Shown piece after piece: positions 15,838 to 23,612 of a DNA stretch of 40,118 bases. The notes below the pieces were generated by a model. It was not told the origin of the DNA. It ran no database searches and saw nothing but the letters and a program-made list of their open reading frames with translations. Both the position numbers and the translations under genes were made by a program. Positions within the stretch are counted from its first letter, which is position 1. Each line of letters begins with the position of its first letter. The DNA comes from an uncultured bacterium. GTDB lineage: Bacteria > Cyanobacteriota > Vampirovibrionia > Gastranaerophilales > Gastranaerophilaceae. Location: the NCBI GenBank assembly GCA_949296245.1, contig CASFNW010000015.1:1-40118 (forward strand), given 5' to 3'.

Positions 15838-15869
15838 TGCAACGTAATTCAATAACACATTACGTTACA
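15838..15869. repeat. Inverted repeat upstream of mutS
   Basis: AACGTAAT (15841-15848) and ATTACGTT (15859-15866) form a perfect 8-bp inverted repeat with a 10-nt spacer, roughly 80 nt before the mutS start. It could be an operator or part of the leader. No clear promoter hexamers align with it. Confidence 0.4.
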
Positions 15870-15947
15870 TACACCGGGATTACATGACAATATGAAATAT
15901 TTGAAAAGCACATTGTTTTATAGTAAATTTTTTGTAAGTGAGGGAGT

Positions 15948-18545
15948 ATGGCAAAATCAGAAATTAATTATATAAACAGCATTGATGTTGACATAAATGA
16001 AGCAACACCTATGCTAAAACAGTTTTTGGAAATAAAAAAAGAAAATCTCGATGTCCTTCTTTTATACAGGATGGGCGATTTTTATGAAACTTTTTTTGAA
16101 GATGCTTTAATTCTGTCCAGAGATTTGGAAATTACCCTGACAAGCCGTGAGGGCGGTAATCTCGGCAGAATCCCAATGGCAGGAATTCCGGCAAAAGCGG
16201 TTGATAATTATCTGCCCAAGCTTCTTGAAAAAGGACACAAAATTTCCATCTGTGAGCAGCTTGAAGACCCGGCAACAGCAAAAGGACTTGTTAAAAGAGA
16301 TATAGTAAAAACAATTACAGCAGGTACACTTACCGAGACAAATCTTCTAAAATCCAATGTAAATAACTATCTTGCAGCAGTAATTAAAGATAAGAAAAGT
16401 GAACTTTACGGTTTTGCTTATACTGATATTTCAACAGGCGAGTTTAAAGTAACCCAGACAAATTTTGAACAGCTTTTAAGCGAGCTTTCAAGAATAAAAC
16501 CGTCCGAGATTGTTGTTCCTAAAATTTCGCAAAAAGTTCTGCCATTTCAAATTGTCGGGGATGAAAAAATTGATTTGCCTGAAGAAATAACACAAAACTA
16601 CAATTGTTCAAAAATAAGCTATGCAGCATTTGATGAAGAGCGCGCGCAAAAAAATATTAAAGAAATTTTCAAAGTCGAAACGCCGGAAGCTTTTGGCTTC
16701 TCTCAGTTTAAGGCGGGTTTTTGCGCTGCAGGAGCAATTATAGAATATCTGTTCAAAACACAGATTGACAATTTCCCTAAATTTGAAAAAATAGAAAGCT
16801 ACAATCTGACACAGTATGTATCCATTGATACAAATACAAGAAGAAACCTTGAGCTTACGGAGACCTCACGTGATAAAACAAAATTTGGCTCTTTATTGTG
16901 GGCTATTGATAACACAAAGACCAATATGGGTGTCAGACAGCTCAAAAAATGGATACATCAGCCGCTTAAAAACATTGAAAAGATTACACAGCGTCAGGAA
17001 GCAGTGGAAGAGCTGATAAAAAACACTTCCGCCAGAATAAAACTAATAGGACTGCTCGAAAAAGTTTTTGATATACAGCGTCTTTCAACAAGAATAAGCA
17101 ACAATACAGCAAATCCGCGTGATTTCCTTGCTTTGAGAGATACAATCAAGCTGCTTCCTCTTTTTAGTGAAGTCTTAAAAGATTTTAAATCGAATTTACT
17201 TACAAAGTTAGCTCAAAAAAATGAAGGGCTTCTTGACTTTGCCAATATTATAGACAAGACCATTTCTGATGATGCACCTATAATAGTAAAAGACGGAAAT
17301 GTAATAAAAGAAGGTGTATCAGCTGATTTAGACTATTACAGAGATTTGTTAAAAGGCGGCAAAAACTGGCTTGTCGAATTTGAAAACAAACAAAAAGAAG
17401 AAACCGGCATTAAATTTTTAAAAGTCGGTTTTTCAAAGACTTTCGGATATTTTATCGAAGTCTCAAACTCTAATCTTTCCATGGTTCCGGATAATTATAT
17501 AAGACGCCAGACTCTTACAAATGGAGAGAGATTTATTACTGACGAATTGAAAAAACACGAATCAGATGTACTGTCCGCACAGTCAAAATCACTCGAGCTG
17601 GAATACAAAATCTTCTCTGACTTAAGAGAATACTCAAAAGAATTTGTAGATCCGGTTAGAGAAGTTGCGGAAGCACTTTCTGATATTGATGTTTTGACGT
17701 CATTTGCCGTATGCGCAATAGAAAATAAGTATACAAAACCTGTTATCACAGATTCAAATGAGCTTTACATAAAAGAAGGCCGCCACCCTGTGCTGGAAAA
17801 AATTCTCCCTATGGGGAAATATGTTTCAAACGACCTGAAACTTGTAGCTGATAATCATAATGAAACAGATACACAGTTTATGATTCTAACAGGCCCTAAT
17901 ATGGCGGGTAAGTCTACTTATATGAGACAAAATGCACTTATTGTTATACTGGCTCAGATAGGGAGCTTTGTTCCTGCCGATGCTGCCAAAATAGGTATAG
18001 TGGATAAAATCTTCACCCGTGTAGGAGCAGTCGATGATCTGTCTCTAGGACAATCCACTTTTATGGTAGAAATGAATGAAACAGCGTTTATCCTGAACTC
18101 TGCAACAGAAAAAAGTCTTATTCTTTTAGATGAAATCGGAAGAGGTACAAGCACATATGACGGTGTTGCCATTGCGTGGAGTGTTGCGGAATATATTGCA
18201 ACAAAAATAAAAGCAAGAACAATCTTTGCAACACACTACCATGAGCTTAATGTTATGAGCTCTTTGTTCCCGCAGATTAAAAACTACAGGGTAACAATCT
18301 CTGAAAATGACGGAGAAATAATTTTCTTAAGAAAAGTCATAGAAGGCTCAGCAAGCAAAAGCTACGGCATCCAGGTTGCCAAAATGGCAGGTCTGCCGCA
18401 ATCAGTAATAAAAACTGCGGAAGATATGATGACAAAAATGCAGATTGACTATTCAAAAGACCTGTCAGCAAACAAGCGCAAGAATAAAATTCCTGCGCCT
18501 GATGTGCCTCAATTATCATTGATTTTCAACAATGATGAAAATTAA
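15948..18545 (+). CDS. mutS: DNA mismatch repair protein MutS, 865 aa
   Basis: Recognises mismatches and recruits MutL for strand repair. The mismatch-wedge motif GDFYE is at 43-47 (F45, E47), followed by the connector, lever/clamp helices and the ABC-type ATPase. Walker A is GPNMAGKSTYMRQ (about 648-660). Walker B/signature is DEIGRGTSTYDG (about 727-739), then the ATHYHEL switch. The C-terminus has the dimerising helix-turn-helix region. Length is normal for MutS1. GAGGG lies about 5 nt before the ATG. Its stop is 4 nt from the stop of the convergent XRE gene, with no separate terminator. Confidence 0.98.
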   Translation: MAKSEINYINSIDVDINEATPMLKQFLEIKKENLDVLLLYRMGDFYETFFEDALILSRDLEITLTSREGGNLGRIPMAGIPAKAVDNYLPKLLEKGHKISICEQLEDPATAKGLVKRDIVKTITAGTLTETNLLKSNVNNYLAAVIKDKKSELYGFAYTDISTGEFKVTQTNFEQLLSELSRIKPSEIVVPKISQKVLPFQIVGDEKIDLPEEITQNYNCSKISYAAFDEERAQKNIKEIFKVETPEAFGFSQFKAGFCAAGAIIEYLFKTQIDNFPKFEKIESYNLTQYVSIDTNTRRNLELTETSRDKTKFGSLLWAIDNTKTNMGVRQLKKWIHQPLKNIEKITQRQEAVEELIKNTSARIKLIGLLEKVFDIQRLSTRISNNTANPRDFLALRDTIKLLPLFSEVLKDFKSNLLTKLAQKNEGLLDFANIIDKTISDDAPIIVKDGNVIKEGVSADLDYYRDLLKGGKNWLVEFENKQKEETGIKFLKVGFSKTFGYFIEVSNSNLSMVPDNYIRRQTLTNGERFITDELKKHESDVLSAQSKSLELEYKIFSDLREYSKEFVDPVREVAEALSDIDVLTSFAVCAIENKYTKPVITDSNELYIKEGRHPVLEKILPMGKYVSNDLKLVADNHNETDTQFMILTGPNMAGKSTYMRQNALIVILAQIGSFVPADAAKIGIVDKIFTRVGAVDDLSLGQSTFMVEMNETAFILNSATEKSLILLDEIGRGTSTYDGVAIAWSVAEYIATKIKARTIFATHYHELNVMSSLFPQIKNYRVTISENDGEIIFLRKVIEGSASKSYGIQVAKMAGLPQSVIKTAEDMMTKMQIDYSKDLSANKRKNKIPAPDVPQLSLIFNNDEN

Positions 18546-18549
18546 TTTG

Positions 18550-19200
18550 TTATTCAATACCTCTTGCGAGTTTCATACCCTGTACAAGATTATCCAGCTT
18601 TTTCAAATCTTCGTTACTGTGTAAAGCTGTAAGTGCCAGTTTTATAAAATCAGTTGCCGCTTTATCTTTGCAGATTTTCTTATATTCTTTGAGCATATAA
18701 TTCATATTCTGCTTTGCTTCAACGTCAACACTGTTTAATACAACTTTCTCGCTTCCGTCCGGATAAAATACCACTATCTTTGATATTTTCTTATTGTCAA
18801 AATATTCTACGAAAACCGGCTTGTTGAGATTTTTGGCAGTTTTTGCCATGAGCCCGTCCGTGCACTTTTTCTCTTTTGTAATTTTGTTTGGGAAAAGTTC
18901 ATAAACATTGTCTTTTGCGGATTTGCGTGCTTGAACAACAGGAGTACTGTCTGTTCCTGTCATTACACCTTCGTTTTCATTGATTAAAAATTCAAAATCA
19001 AAAAGCTCTTTTGGTGTAACATCAAGAGCCATACACAATTTTTCCAGAGTTTTGCAGGAAGGAAAATGTTCACCTGTCTCAATTTTTGACAATTGTCTGG
19101 AATGAATGCCGATTATACCGGCTAAATCTTCCTGCGTAATGTTTCTTGCTTTTCTGATAAGTTTTAGATTGATACCCAATCCGTTTTTGAAGTTTGTCAT
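18550..19200 (-). CDS. XRE-family regulator with C-terminal extension, 216 aa
   Basis: The HTH domain occupies residues 9-66 (LKLIRKARNITQEDLAGII, then HSRQLSKIETGEHFPSCKTL, closed by ALDVTPKELFDFEF). The remaining 150 residues are not a family I recognise: a linker, a short beta segment (VFVEYFDNKKISKIVVFYPDGSEKVV split over two strands) and a helical C-terminus. The HTH is paralogous to the protein at 11522-11842. AAAGGACG precedes the ATG. A perfect palindrome 30-50 nt upstream suggests autoregulation. Convergent with mutS. Confidence 0.82.
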   Translation of the reverse strand: MTNFKNGLGINLKLIRKARNITQEDLAGIIGIHSRQLSKIETGEHFPSCKTLEKLCMALDVTPKELFDFEFLINENEGVMTGTDSTPVVQARKSAKDNVYELFPNKITKEKKCTDGLMAKTAKNLNKPVFVEYFDNKKISKIVVFYPDGSEKVVLNSVDVEAKQNMNYMLKEYKKICKDKAATDFIKLALTALHSNEDLKKLDNLVQGMKLARGIE

Positions 19201-19229
19201 AATAACGTCCTTTCGTTTTAGTATATAGT

Positions 19230-19250
19230 CCTTAAATGATTAATTTAAGG
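19230..19250 (-). promoter_or_regulatory. Palindromic operator candidate of the XRE gene
   Basis: CCTTAAAT-gatta-ATTTAAGG is a perfect 8-5-8 palindrome 30 nt upstream of the XRE ATG at 19200. A -10-like TATACT lies between them on the minus strand, so bound protein would cover the -35/spacer region. This layout suits autorepression by an XRE dimer. Confidence 0.5.
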
Positions 19251-19403
19251 TGATTTAACGCTTATATTTGAGAATATAAAATTTGACTTAGGCGTTTTAC
19301 GACATATCATGTAAATAATCAGAGTGTTTTACACCCTGTTACAGCACAGCTAATGGGACAATCTTTTATTTATGAAATAAATTGGTCAACAGGAATATTT
19401 TTT

Positions 19404-20165
19404 ATGAATGATGAAAAAAATTTTATCTTTACCTATCTAAATCTCCCCAAAGAGTCTCCGAGTTACATAAATTTGTGTATAAAAACCTGGCAGAAATATA
19501 TTCCCGAAGGATACAATGTTGCCATTTTAAATCCTGAAAATTTAAAAAATTATATATCTTCTGAAATTTTAAACAAAAATATTTATGACAGGATATCTTC
19601 TGATTTTTCTTTTCTTGCTTACGAATACATTGCAGCAGCGGTTTTATATTGCAACGGAGGAATTTTTTTGGAGCCCGGCATCATTATGACAGAAAAATTT
19701 TCACCGCCTGAAATATTACTTTCAAAATTTGAAATTATTTTGTACGGCTCTTCAAAGACAAATATCTGTCCCGGCTTTATTATGGCAAAGAAAGAATCGG
19801 AAATACTGGAAGAATTACTTAGAAGATTGACATTTTTTCTTTATCTTCCTGAAACAAAAAACTATAGACATTTGATGCTGCTAAAAGATATGCTCAAAGA
19901 AAATTACTCATCAACGGCTGTTGTTTTAGACTGCGAAAATACAGGATATTTAATGGAAAAAGCATTGTATGGAGTCTGCAACTCATATCTATACAGCAAA
20001 TATTATTTTTCCAACATCTGTTCCATAGAAGATTTTATAAAAACAACAAAGGGTCTTACATTTTTGCAAGTTCAAAATACCCCTGAAATTTATAAAAAAA
20101 TGTCTGAACAGGAGTTTTTAAAACAAGACATATTACTCTCAAAGATTTTTAAAACACTTTTATAA
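19404..20165 (+). CDS. GT32-like glycosyltransferase homologue with degraded DXD, 253 aa
   Basis: Resembles the sugar-binding/DXD (GT32, Gly_transf_sug) family: NFIFTYLNLP...YINLCIKTWQKYIPEGYNVAILN at the N-terminus, and the family's YIAAAVLYCNGGIFL helix-strand. Where active members have GGIYLDTD, this protein has GGIFLEPG (85-92), so both Asp of the metal site are replaced (E90, G92). It may be inactive or use another mechanism. I choose the ATG at 19404, with AGGA upstream. The frame opens 51 nt earlier with an ATG that lacks a ribosome-binding site. It stands alone between an XRE gene and a pirin gene. Confidence 0.65.
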   Translation: MNDEKNFIFTYLNLPKESPSYINLCIKTWQKYIPEGYNVAILNPENLKNYISSEILNKNIYDRISSDFSFLAYEYIAAAVLYCNGGIFLEPGIIMTEKFSPPEILLSKFEIILYGSSKTNICPGFIMAKKESEILEELLRRLTFFLYLPETKNYRHLMLLKDMLKENYSSTAVVLDCENTGYLMEKALYGVCNSYLYSKYYFSNICSIEDFIKTTKGLTFLQVQNTPEIYKKMSEQEFLKQDILLSKIFKTLL

Positions 20166-20283
20166 AAGCATATTTATTTTTAAAATTATTTATAATAAGC
20201 CCCATAAAATTTACGCCAGAGATTTAAAGCACCAAACCCTAAATTTATACTTTATCAAGTAATATGATAGAGGAATAAATTTT

Positions 20284-21000
20284 ATGTATAAACTAAGACT
20301 CAGAGAAGAACGCGGAAAAACTATCACAGATTTCCTTAACAGCGCTCACACATTTTCTTTTGCACAATATTTTGATCCTTTTAACATGGGATTCAGCGAC
20401 CTCAGGGTAATAAACGATGATATATTAAAACCCGAAGGTGGATTCGATTTTCATTCCCACGCAAACATGGAAATAATAAGCATTGTATTAGATGGTGAAC
20501 TTTCTCATAAAGATTCTTCCGGCAATGCATTAATTTTAAAACCCGGAGATGTTCAGGTGATGAGTGCCGGTCATGGAATAACACACAGTGAATTTAATCC
20601 GTCATCAACTAATCACACCAGGTTTTTTCAGATCTGGATACTTCCAAACAAAAAGAATCTAAATCCTTCTTACAGCGCAAAACATTTTCAAAAAGACAAA
20701 ATGGAAAACAAGATGAAATTGCTTGTTTCGGGCACCGGAAAAGATGATTCTTTGAAAATTTATCAGGATGCAGAAATTTTCAGATGTTTTATAAATTCCG
20801 ATATAACTGTAAGCTATGATATCCCTCCAAACAGAAAAATATGGATACAGGTTGCAAACGGTGCAATTGATATTAATTCAAATATTCTTGAATCAGGCGA
20901 CGGTATGTCAATTGTCGATGAGAGAGGTTATCTTGATATTAACGGAGTAGAGCAAGAATCTGATTTTCTTTTATTCAATTTGAGAAATTTAACTTTGTAA
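20284..21000 (+). CDS. Pirin family (bicupin) protein, 238 aa
   Basis: A cytosolic double-cupin metalloprotein of the pirin/YhhW type; some members have quercetinase activity and others are redox sensors. The N-terminal cupin keeps all four metal ligands in order: H57 and H59 (FDFHSHANME), then H101 and E103 (GITHSE). The C-terminal cupin has no ligands, as usual. GAGGA lies 10 nt before the ATG. It appears monocistronic. Physiological role here is unknown. Confidence 0.9.
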   Translation: MYKLRLREERGKTITDFLNSAHTFSFAQYFDPFNMGFSDLRVINDDILKPEGGFDFHSHANMEIISIVLDGELSHKDSSGNALILKPGDVQVMSAGHGITHSEFNPSSTNHTRFFQIWILPNKKNLNPSYSAKHFQKDKMENKMKLLVSGTGKDDSLKIYQDAEIFRCFINSDITVSYDIPPNRKIWIQVANGAIDINSNILESGDGMSIVDERGYLDINGVEQESDFLLFNLRNLTL

Positions 21001-21015
21001 AAAATTTTAAATATT

Positions 21016-21045
21016 TTATGCTGCATATAGCATAAATAGTATAAT
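21016..21045 (+). promoter_or_regulatory. Palindrome plus -10 box upstream of orphan gene
   Basis: TTATGCT-gcatat-AGCATAA (21016-21035) is a perfect 7-bp palindrome directly followed by TATAAT (21040-21045), 40 nt before the ATG at 21085. The palindrome covers the -35 to spacer region and may be an operator. It could instead form a weak 3' hairpin for the pirin transcript; no T-run supports that. Confidence 0.45.
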
Positions 21046-21084
21046 ATATTTAATAAAACAATTTACTTAATAAGAGAAAAAATT

Positions 21085-21870
21085 ATGAAAATCCTAAGCG
21101 TCTCACCTTTACACTTTAACAAAACACTATCTAATGTAACGAATGCAGTAAAAAACCCTCAAACTTCATTCGGCTTAAAATTACAAGATACACTGCCTCA
21201 AGATACAGTTTCTTTTAAACGAAATGAAGAAAACGACTTTTCTTATGAATTCGGTTTGCTGCAAAAAGAATATGATGAAAACCCGGTCAATATAAAAAAT
21301 CTTTTTAGCATTGATTCAAAAGAAAATGATGAAAAGAAAATGGTATTAAACACTTTTAAATGGAACTTAAAAAATGCAGACAATCCGGTTTTATTTTTCG
21401 GAGAGCAAAAAGCATTTGCCAAAGCACTTGGTGATAAAGAAATAAAAACAAAAGATTTTGAGTCAAGAAACGATTCAAATGCATATTATATTTCTTACTA
21501 TGATAAAAATGTTAACTACAATTTAAAGTATGATAAAACATCAGGGAAACTTATAAATGCAGCAGCATCAACTGTTGTAAAAGGAGACAATCCGATATTT
21601 GAAAGAGTAGAAATAAAACCATCTGTTAAAAAGCCAAATTCATATATAGTTCATTATAAATTTATACAAAATATAAAAAATAATTCTGCTGTTGAAGATA
21701 CTTATTTATTGTACGAAGCAGGCAAAGACATACCTGAAGCAAGCTATACAACAAAAAACATGTACTATAGAAATACAGGCTCTATGAAAAAACAATCTTT
21801 TGTGAAAGTATATAACGAAGATGGTTTTTCAAAAAACACTCAAAATACAAGAAGAACTGTTTTATACTAG
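21085..21870 (+). CDS. Orphan protein with lineage-type N-terminus, 261 aa
   Basis: Function not recognised. Residues 1-50 are Ser/Asn/Lys-rich and contain NPQTSFGLKL and DTVSFKR, short F-G/SF motifs I associate with many Gastranaerophilales proteins. From about residue 90 the protein looks folded: repeated YYISYYDKNVNYNLKYDK-type beta strands and a final strand-rich part (SYIVHYKF, DTYLLYEAG). No signal peptide or membrane span. It ends before a strong terminator and is preceded by its own promoter-like palindrome. A role specific to this lineage is likely, but unknown. Confidence 0.75.
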   Translation: MKILSVSPLHFNKTLSNVTNAVKNPQTSFGLKLQDTLPQDTVSFKRNEENDFSYEFGLLQKEYDENPVNIKNLFSIDSKENDEKKMVLNTFKWNLKNADNPVLFFGEQKAFAKALGDKEIKTKDFESRNDSNAYYISYYDKNVNYNLKYDKTSGKLINAAASTVVKGDNPIFERVEIKPSVKKPNSYIVHYKFIQNIKNNSAVEDTYLLYEAGKDIPEASYTTKNMYYRNTGSMKKQSFVKVYNEDGFSKNTQNTRRTVLY

Positions 21871-21887
21871 TAAAAAATCCTATACAT

Positions 21888-21930
21888 AACAAAAAAGAGT
21901 GCAAATGAAAAATTTGTACTCTTTTTTGTT
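21888..21930. terminator. Bidirectional intrinsic terminator
   Basis: AACAAAAAAGAGT-g-CAAAT pairs with ATTTG-t-ACTCTTTTTTGTT across a short A loop. It lies between the orphan gene (plus) and the Cys-rich LTXXQ gene (minus) and has A/T runs on both sides. Confidence 0.88.
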
Positions 21931-21964
21931 TATAATTCTACATTACCTCTGCTGACAAGAAATT

Positions 21965-22564
21965 TTATTTGCAGCCGCATTCACATTTTGGCTTTTTATG
22001 TTTTTTACATTTGTCTTTTTTCAGTGCTTTATATTTTTCCTGCTGTTCGCATGTCAAAATTTGCATAAAACACTCATTGTGCTGTTTTTTCTTGTCTTTT
22101 ATTTCTGATTTTAAATCTTTAATTTTTTGTTTTTGTTCACGTTTTGCACTCCAGGAACATTTCTTGCATCTCATTTCTTCAAGCTTTGCTTTTTCCTGTT
22201 TACAGCACATTTTCAGAGGCGCAATTTCATCAAAGAATTTTTCATCAATGAACTTTGCCTTTACTCTCTGCTCCTGTGTCAAACAGAGTTTGTCATACAG
22301 GCAGGCTCTTTTTTCAAAAAATTTCAGTTTCCATTTTTGGATTTCTTCGCATGAATTAAAAACAGGTGCAGCCTGGTTACAATTGGGACATTCAGGCTTA
22401 CCGCAATTGCAGGGCTGCTGTTTTTCACATGGCGCACCCTGTACAGGACATGTTACAGGGACAATGGATGACGGCTCGGCACATACGCTCATAACAGAAC
22501 ACAACATTGCTGCAACGAGAGTGAATGTCATTTTTTTTGCAGATTTTTTCACAGAATTTTTCAT
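21965..22564 (-). CDS. Cys-rich periplasmic LTXXQ (CpxP/Spy-like) protein, 199 aa
   Basis: An exported helical protein. The signal peptide covers residues 1-29 (KKSAKKMTFTLVAAMLCSVMSVCA). A Cys/Pro-rich linker (39-62) with CNCGKPECPNC follows. The two LTXXQ motifs that define the CpxP/Spy chaperone and metal-sensor family are LTQEQ (95-99) and LTCEQ (170-174), each starting a charged helix. Extra Cys pairs (CC at 120-121, CKKC at 133-136) and the tail KCECGCK are not family features and could bind metal or form disulfides. AAGGAG precedes the ATG. It is downstream of the Fur-family operon but has its own promoter. Its CGCK end matches that of the SLH protein at 1445-3544. Confidence 0.78.
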   Translation of the reverse strand: MKNSVKKSAKKMTFTLVAAMLCSVMSVCAEPSSIVPVTCPVQGAPCEKQQPCNCGKPECPNCNQAAPVFNSCEEIQKWKLKFFEKRACLYDKLCLTQEQRVKAKFIDEKFFDEIAPLKMCCKQEKAKLEEMRCKKCSWSAKREQKQKIKDLKSEIKDKKKQHNECFMQILTCEQQEKYKALKKDKCKKHKKPKCECGCK

Positions 22565-22601
22565 TTAGCTCTCCTTAAATAATTTAAAATAACAAATGTT
22601 A

Positions 22602-22641
22602 TTAACAACGTTAATTATAAAATTTCTAAGAAGAGTGTAAA
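22602..22641 (-). promoter_or_regulatory. Promoter of the LTXXQ gene with overlapping palindrome
   Basis: On the minus strand TTTACA (22636-22641), a 16-nt spacer and TATAAT (22614-22619) form a good sigma-70 promoter about 50 nt upstream of the ATG. A 13-bp palindrome TTAAC-aac-GTTAA (22602-22614) touches the -10 box and could be a repressor site. Confidence 0.55.
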
Positions 22642-22674
22642 CGCCAAAAGAGTATAATCTATCAGGCTATTTTT

Positions 22675-22884
22675 CTATTGAACACCAAATCTCACTCCGG
22701 AGACTTGTTCACATACAAAAGACGCATACTCATTCTCTGTCTCAAGTATTAATTCAGCACCGTCATCAGATGCGCTCAATACTTTTCCCATAAGACGAAC
22801 GGGTCTTTCCGGTGCATCTTTTAAAAATACCTGAATTATATTATACTTACCCAACTTATCCTGCGGTGGAAAATTAAAAATCAT
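22675..22884 (-). CDS. Small orphan protein in operon with Fur-family gene, 69 aa
   Basis: Function not recognised. The start at 22884 is set by AAGGAG 8 nt upstream; it overlaps the end of the Fur-family gene by 11 nt, so it is translationally coupled to the regulator. A longer frame reaching 22938 has no ribosome-binding site. The sequence alternates short predicted beta strands (YNIIQVFLK, RLMGKVLSA, AELILET, YASFVCEQV), compatible with a small beta-barrel. No signal peptide or metal-binding cluster. Coupling suggests a function tied to the regulator, perhaps metal or stress response. Confidence 0.65.
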   Translation of the reverse strand: MIFNFPPQDKLGKYNIIQVFLKDAPERPVRLMGKVLSASDDGAELILETENEYASFVCEQVSGVRFGVQ

Positions 22885-23311
22885 TTGTAAACTCCTTTTC
22901 TTTTTGGGCGCAATTCTTGCATTCACCGTACAGCTCAAACTTGTGCCCGGTAATGATAAAACCAGAAGAATTTGCTATTTCTTGTTCTAACTCTTCAACA
23001 GGACAGATATCTATTGGTATCATCTTTTTACATTTATTACAAATCATATAATGATGATGATGCTCTTTTACCAGCTCATACCTTGCCTTGTTATCATCGA
23101 GAGTAGCAGCAATCCTAACTATATTCAACGCGGCCAACTTGTCTATAATTCTATATATGGTAGATAAAGCAACAGAAAAATTTTTCTTTTGAATTTTTTC
23201 ATATATCTCATCAATAGTTAACGGAACAGAAGATTTTTCCATAATTTCCAATACTTCATCTCTGTTCTTTGAAGTTCTGCAGCCTTTAAGATTTTCATAA
23301 AACATTTTCAT
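22874..23311 (-). CDS. Fur-family metalloregulator, 145 aa
   Basis: A dimeric winged-helix repressor of the Fur/PerR/Zur family. The recognition helix is in SVALSTIYRIIDKL (46-59). The dimer domain has HHHH (84-87) followed by CNKC (C91, C94), and a second CKNC (C131, C134), together the structural Zn site. The regulatory ligands (His/Asp/Glu) cannot assign iron, zinc or peroxide sensing. AAGGA precedes the ATG. A perfect 17-bp palindrome 31-48 nt upstream probably allows autoregulation. A Fur-box-like site also precedes the divergent membrane protein gene at 23613. Confidence 0.93.
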   Translation of the reverse strand: MKMFYENLKGCRTSKNRDEVLEIMEKSSVPLTIDEIYEKIQKKNFSVALSTIYRIIDKLAALNIVRIAATLDDNKARYELVKEHHHHYMICNKCKKMIPIDICPVEELEQEIANSSGFIITGHKFELYGECKNCAQKEKEFTNDF

Positions 23312-23342
23312 AATTCACATCCTTATATAGATTTTAGCATAT

Positions 23343-23359
23343 ATTTCATATTATGAAAT
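23343..23359 (-). promoter_or_regulatory. Perfect palindrome upstream of the Fur-family gene
   Basis: ATTTCATATTATGAAAT is an exact 8-1-8 palindrome, the geometry of Fur-family boxes (7-1-7). It overlaps the likely -35 region of the regulator's promoter (extended -10 TGcTAAAAT lies downstream on the minus strand). Its arms differ from the classical Fur, Zur and PerR arms, so the assignment rests on position and symmetry. Confidence 0.6.
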
Positions 23360-23562
23360 CGACATTAATGACTTTGGGATTCTTTAGCGTATATTTTTTA
23401 TTTTTCAGATGGTGTGTATCGGCAATATGTATTATTTAAAAATTGTTTGTTAAATATTGGAATTATTGTTTATTCGTTAAAAGACTATTTTATTTTTAGC
23501 TATATACAAATTGGTTTTACAAGGGTTGCTTATATATTTTAAAGTGATTTAATGTAAATGCA

Positions 23563-23581
23563 AATGCAAATCATTAGCATT
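23563..23581 (+). promoter_or_regulatory. Fur-box-like operator before the membrane protein gene
   Basis: AATGCAAATCATTAGCATT matches its reverse complement at 16 of 19 positions. The core TGCAAAT-C-ATTAGCA has the 7-1-7 form of a Fur box and resembles the consensus TGATAATNATTATCA. It lies 31 nt before the ATG at 23613, within the probable promoter, and is preceded by a partial tandem repeat (AAATGCAAATGC). Confidence 0.6.
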
Positions 23582-23612
23582 TTGTTTTCAAATTATTAAT
23601 AAGGGATAAAAT

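Noticed and set aside
21969..22568. 199-aa open frame opposite the LTXXQ gene
   Set aside because: It is the antisense of a Cys-rich gene with a clear signal peptide, LTXXQ motifs and a good ribosome-binding site; the Phe/Cys-rich antisense product is an artefact of that composition.
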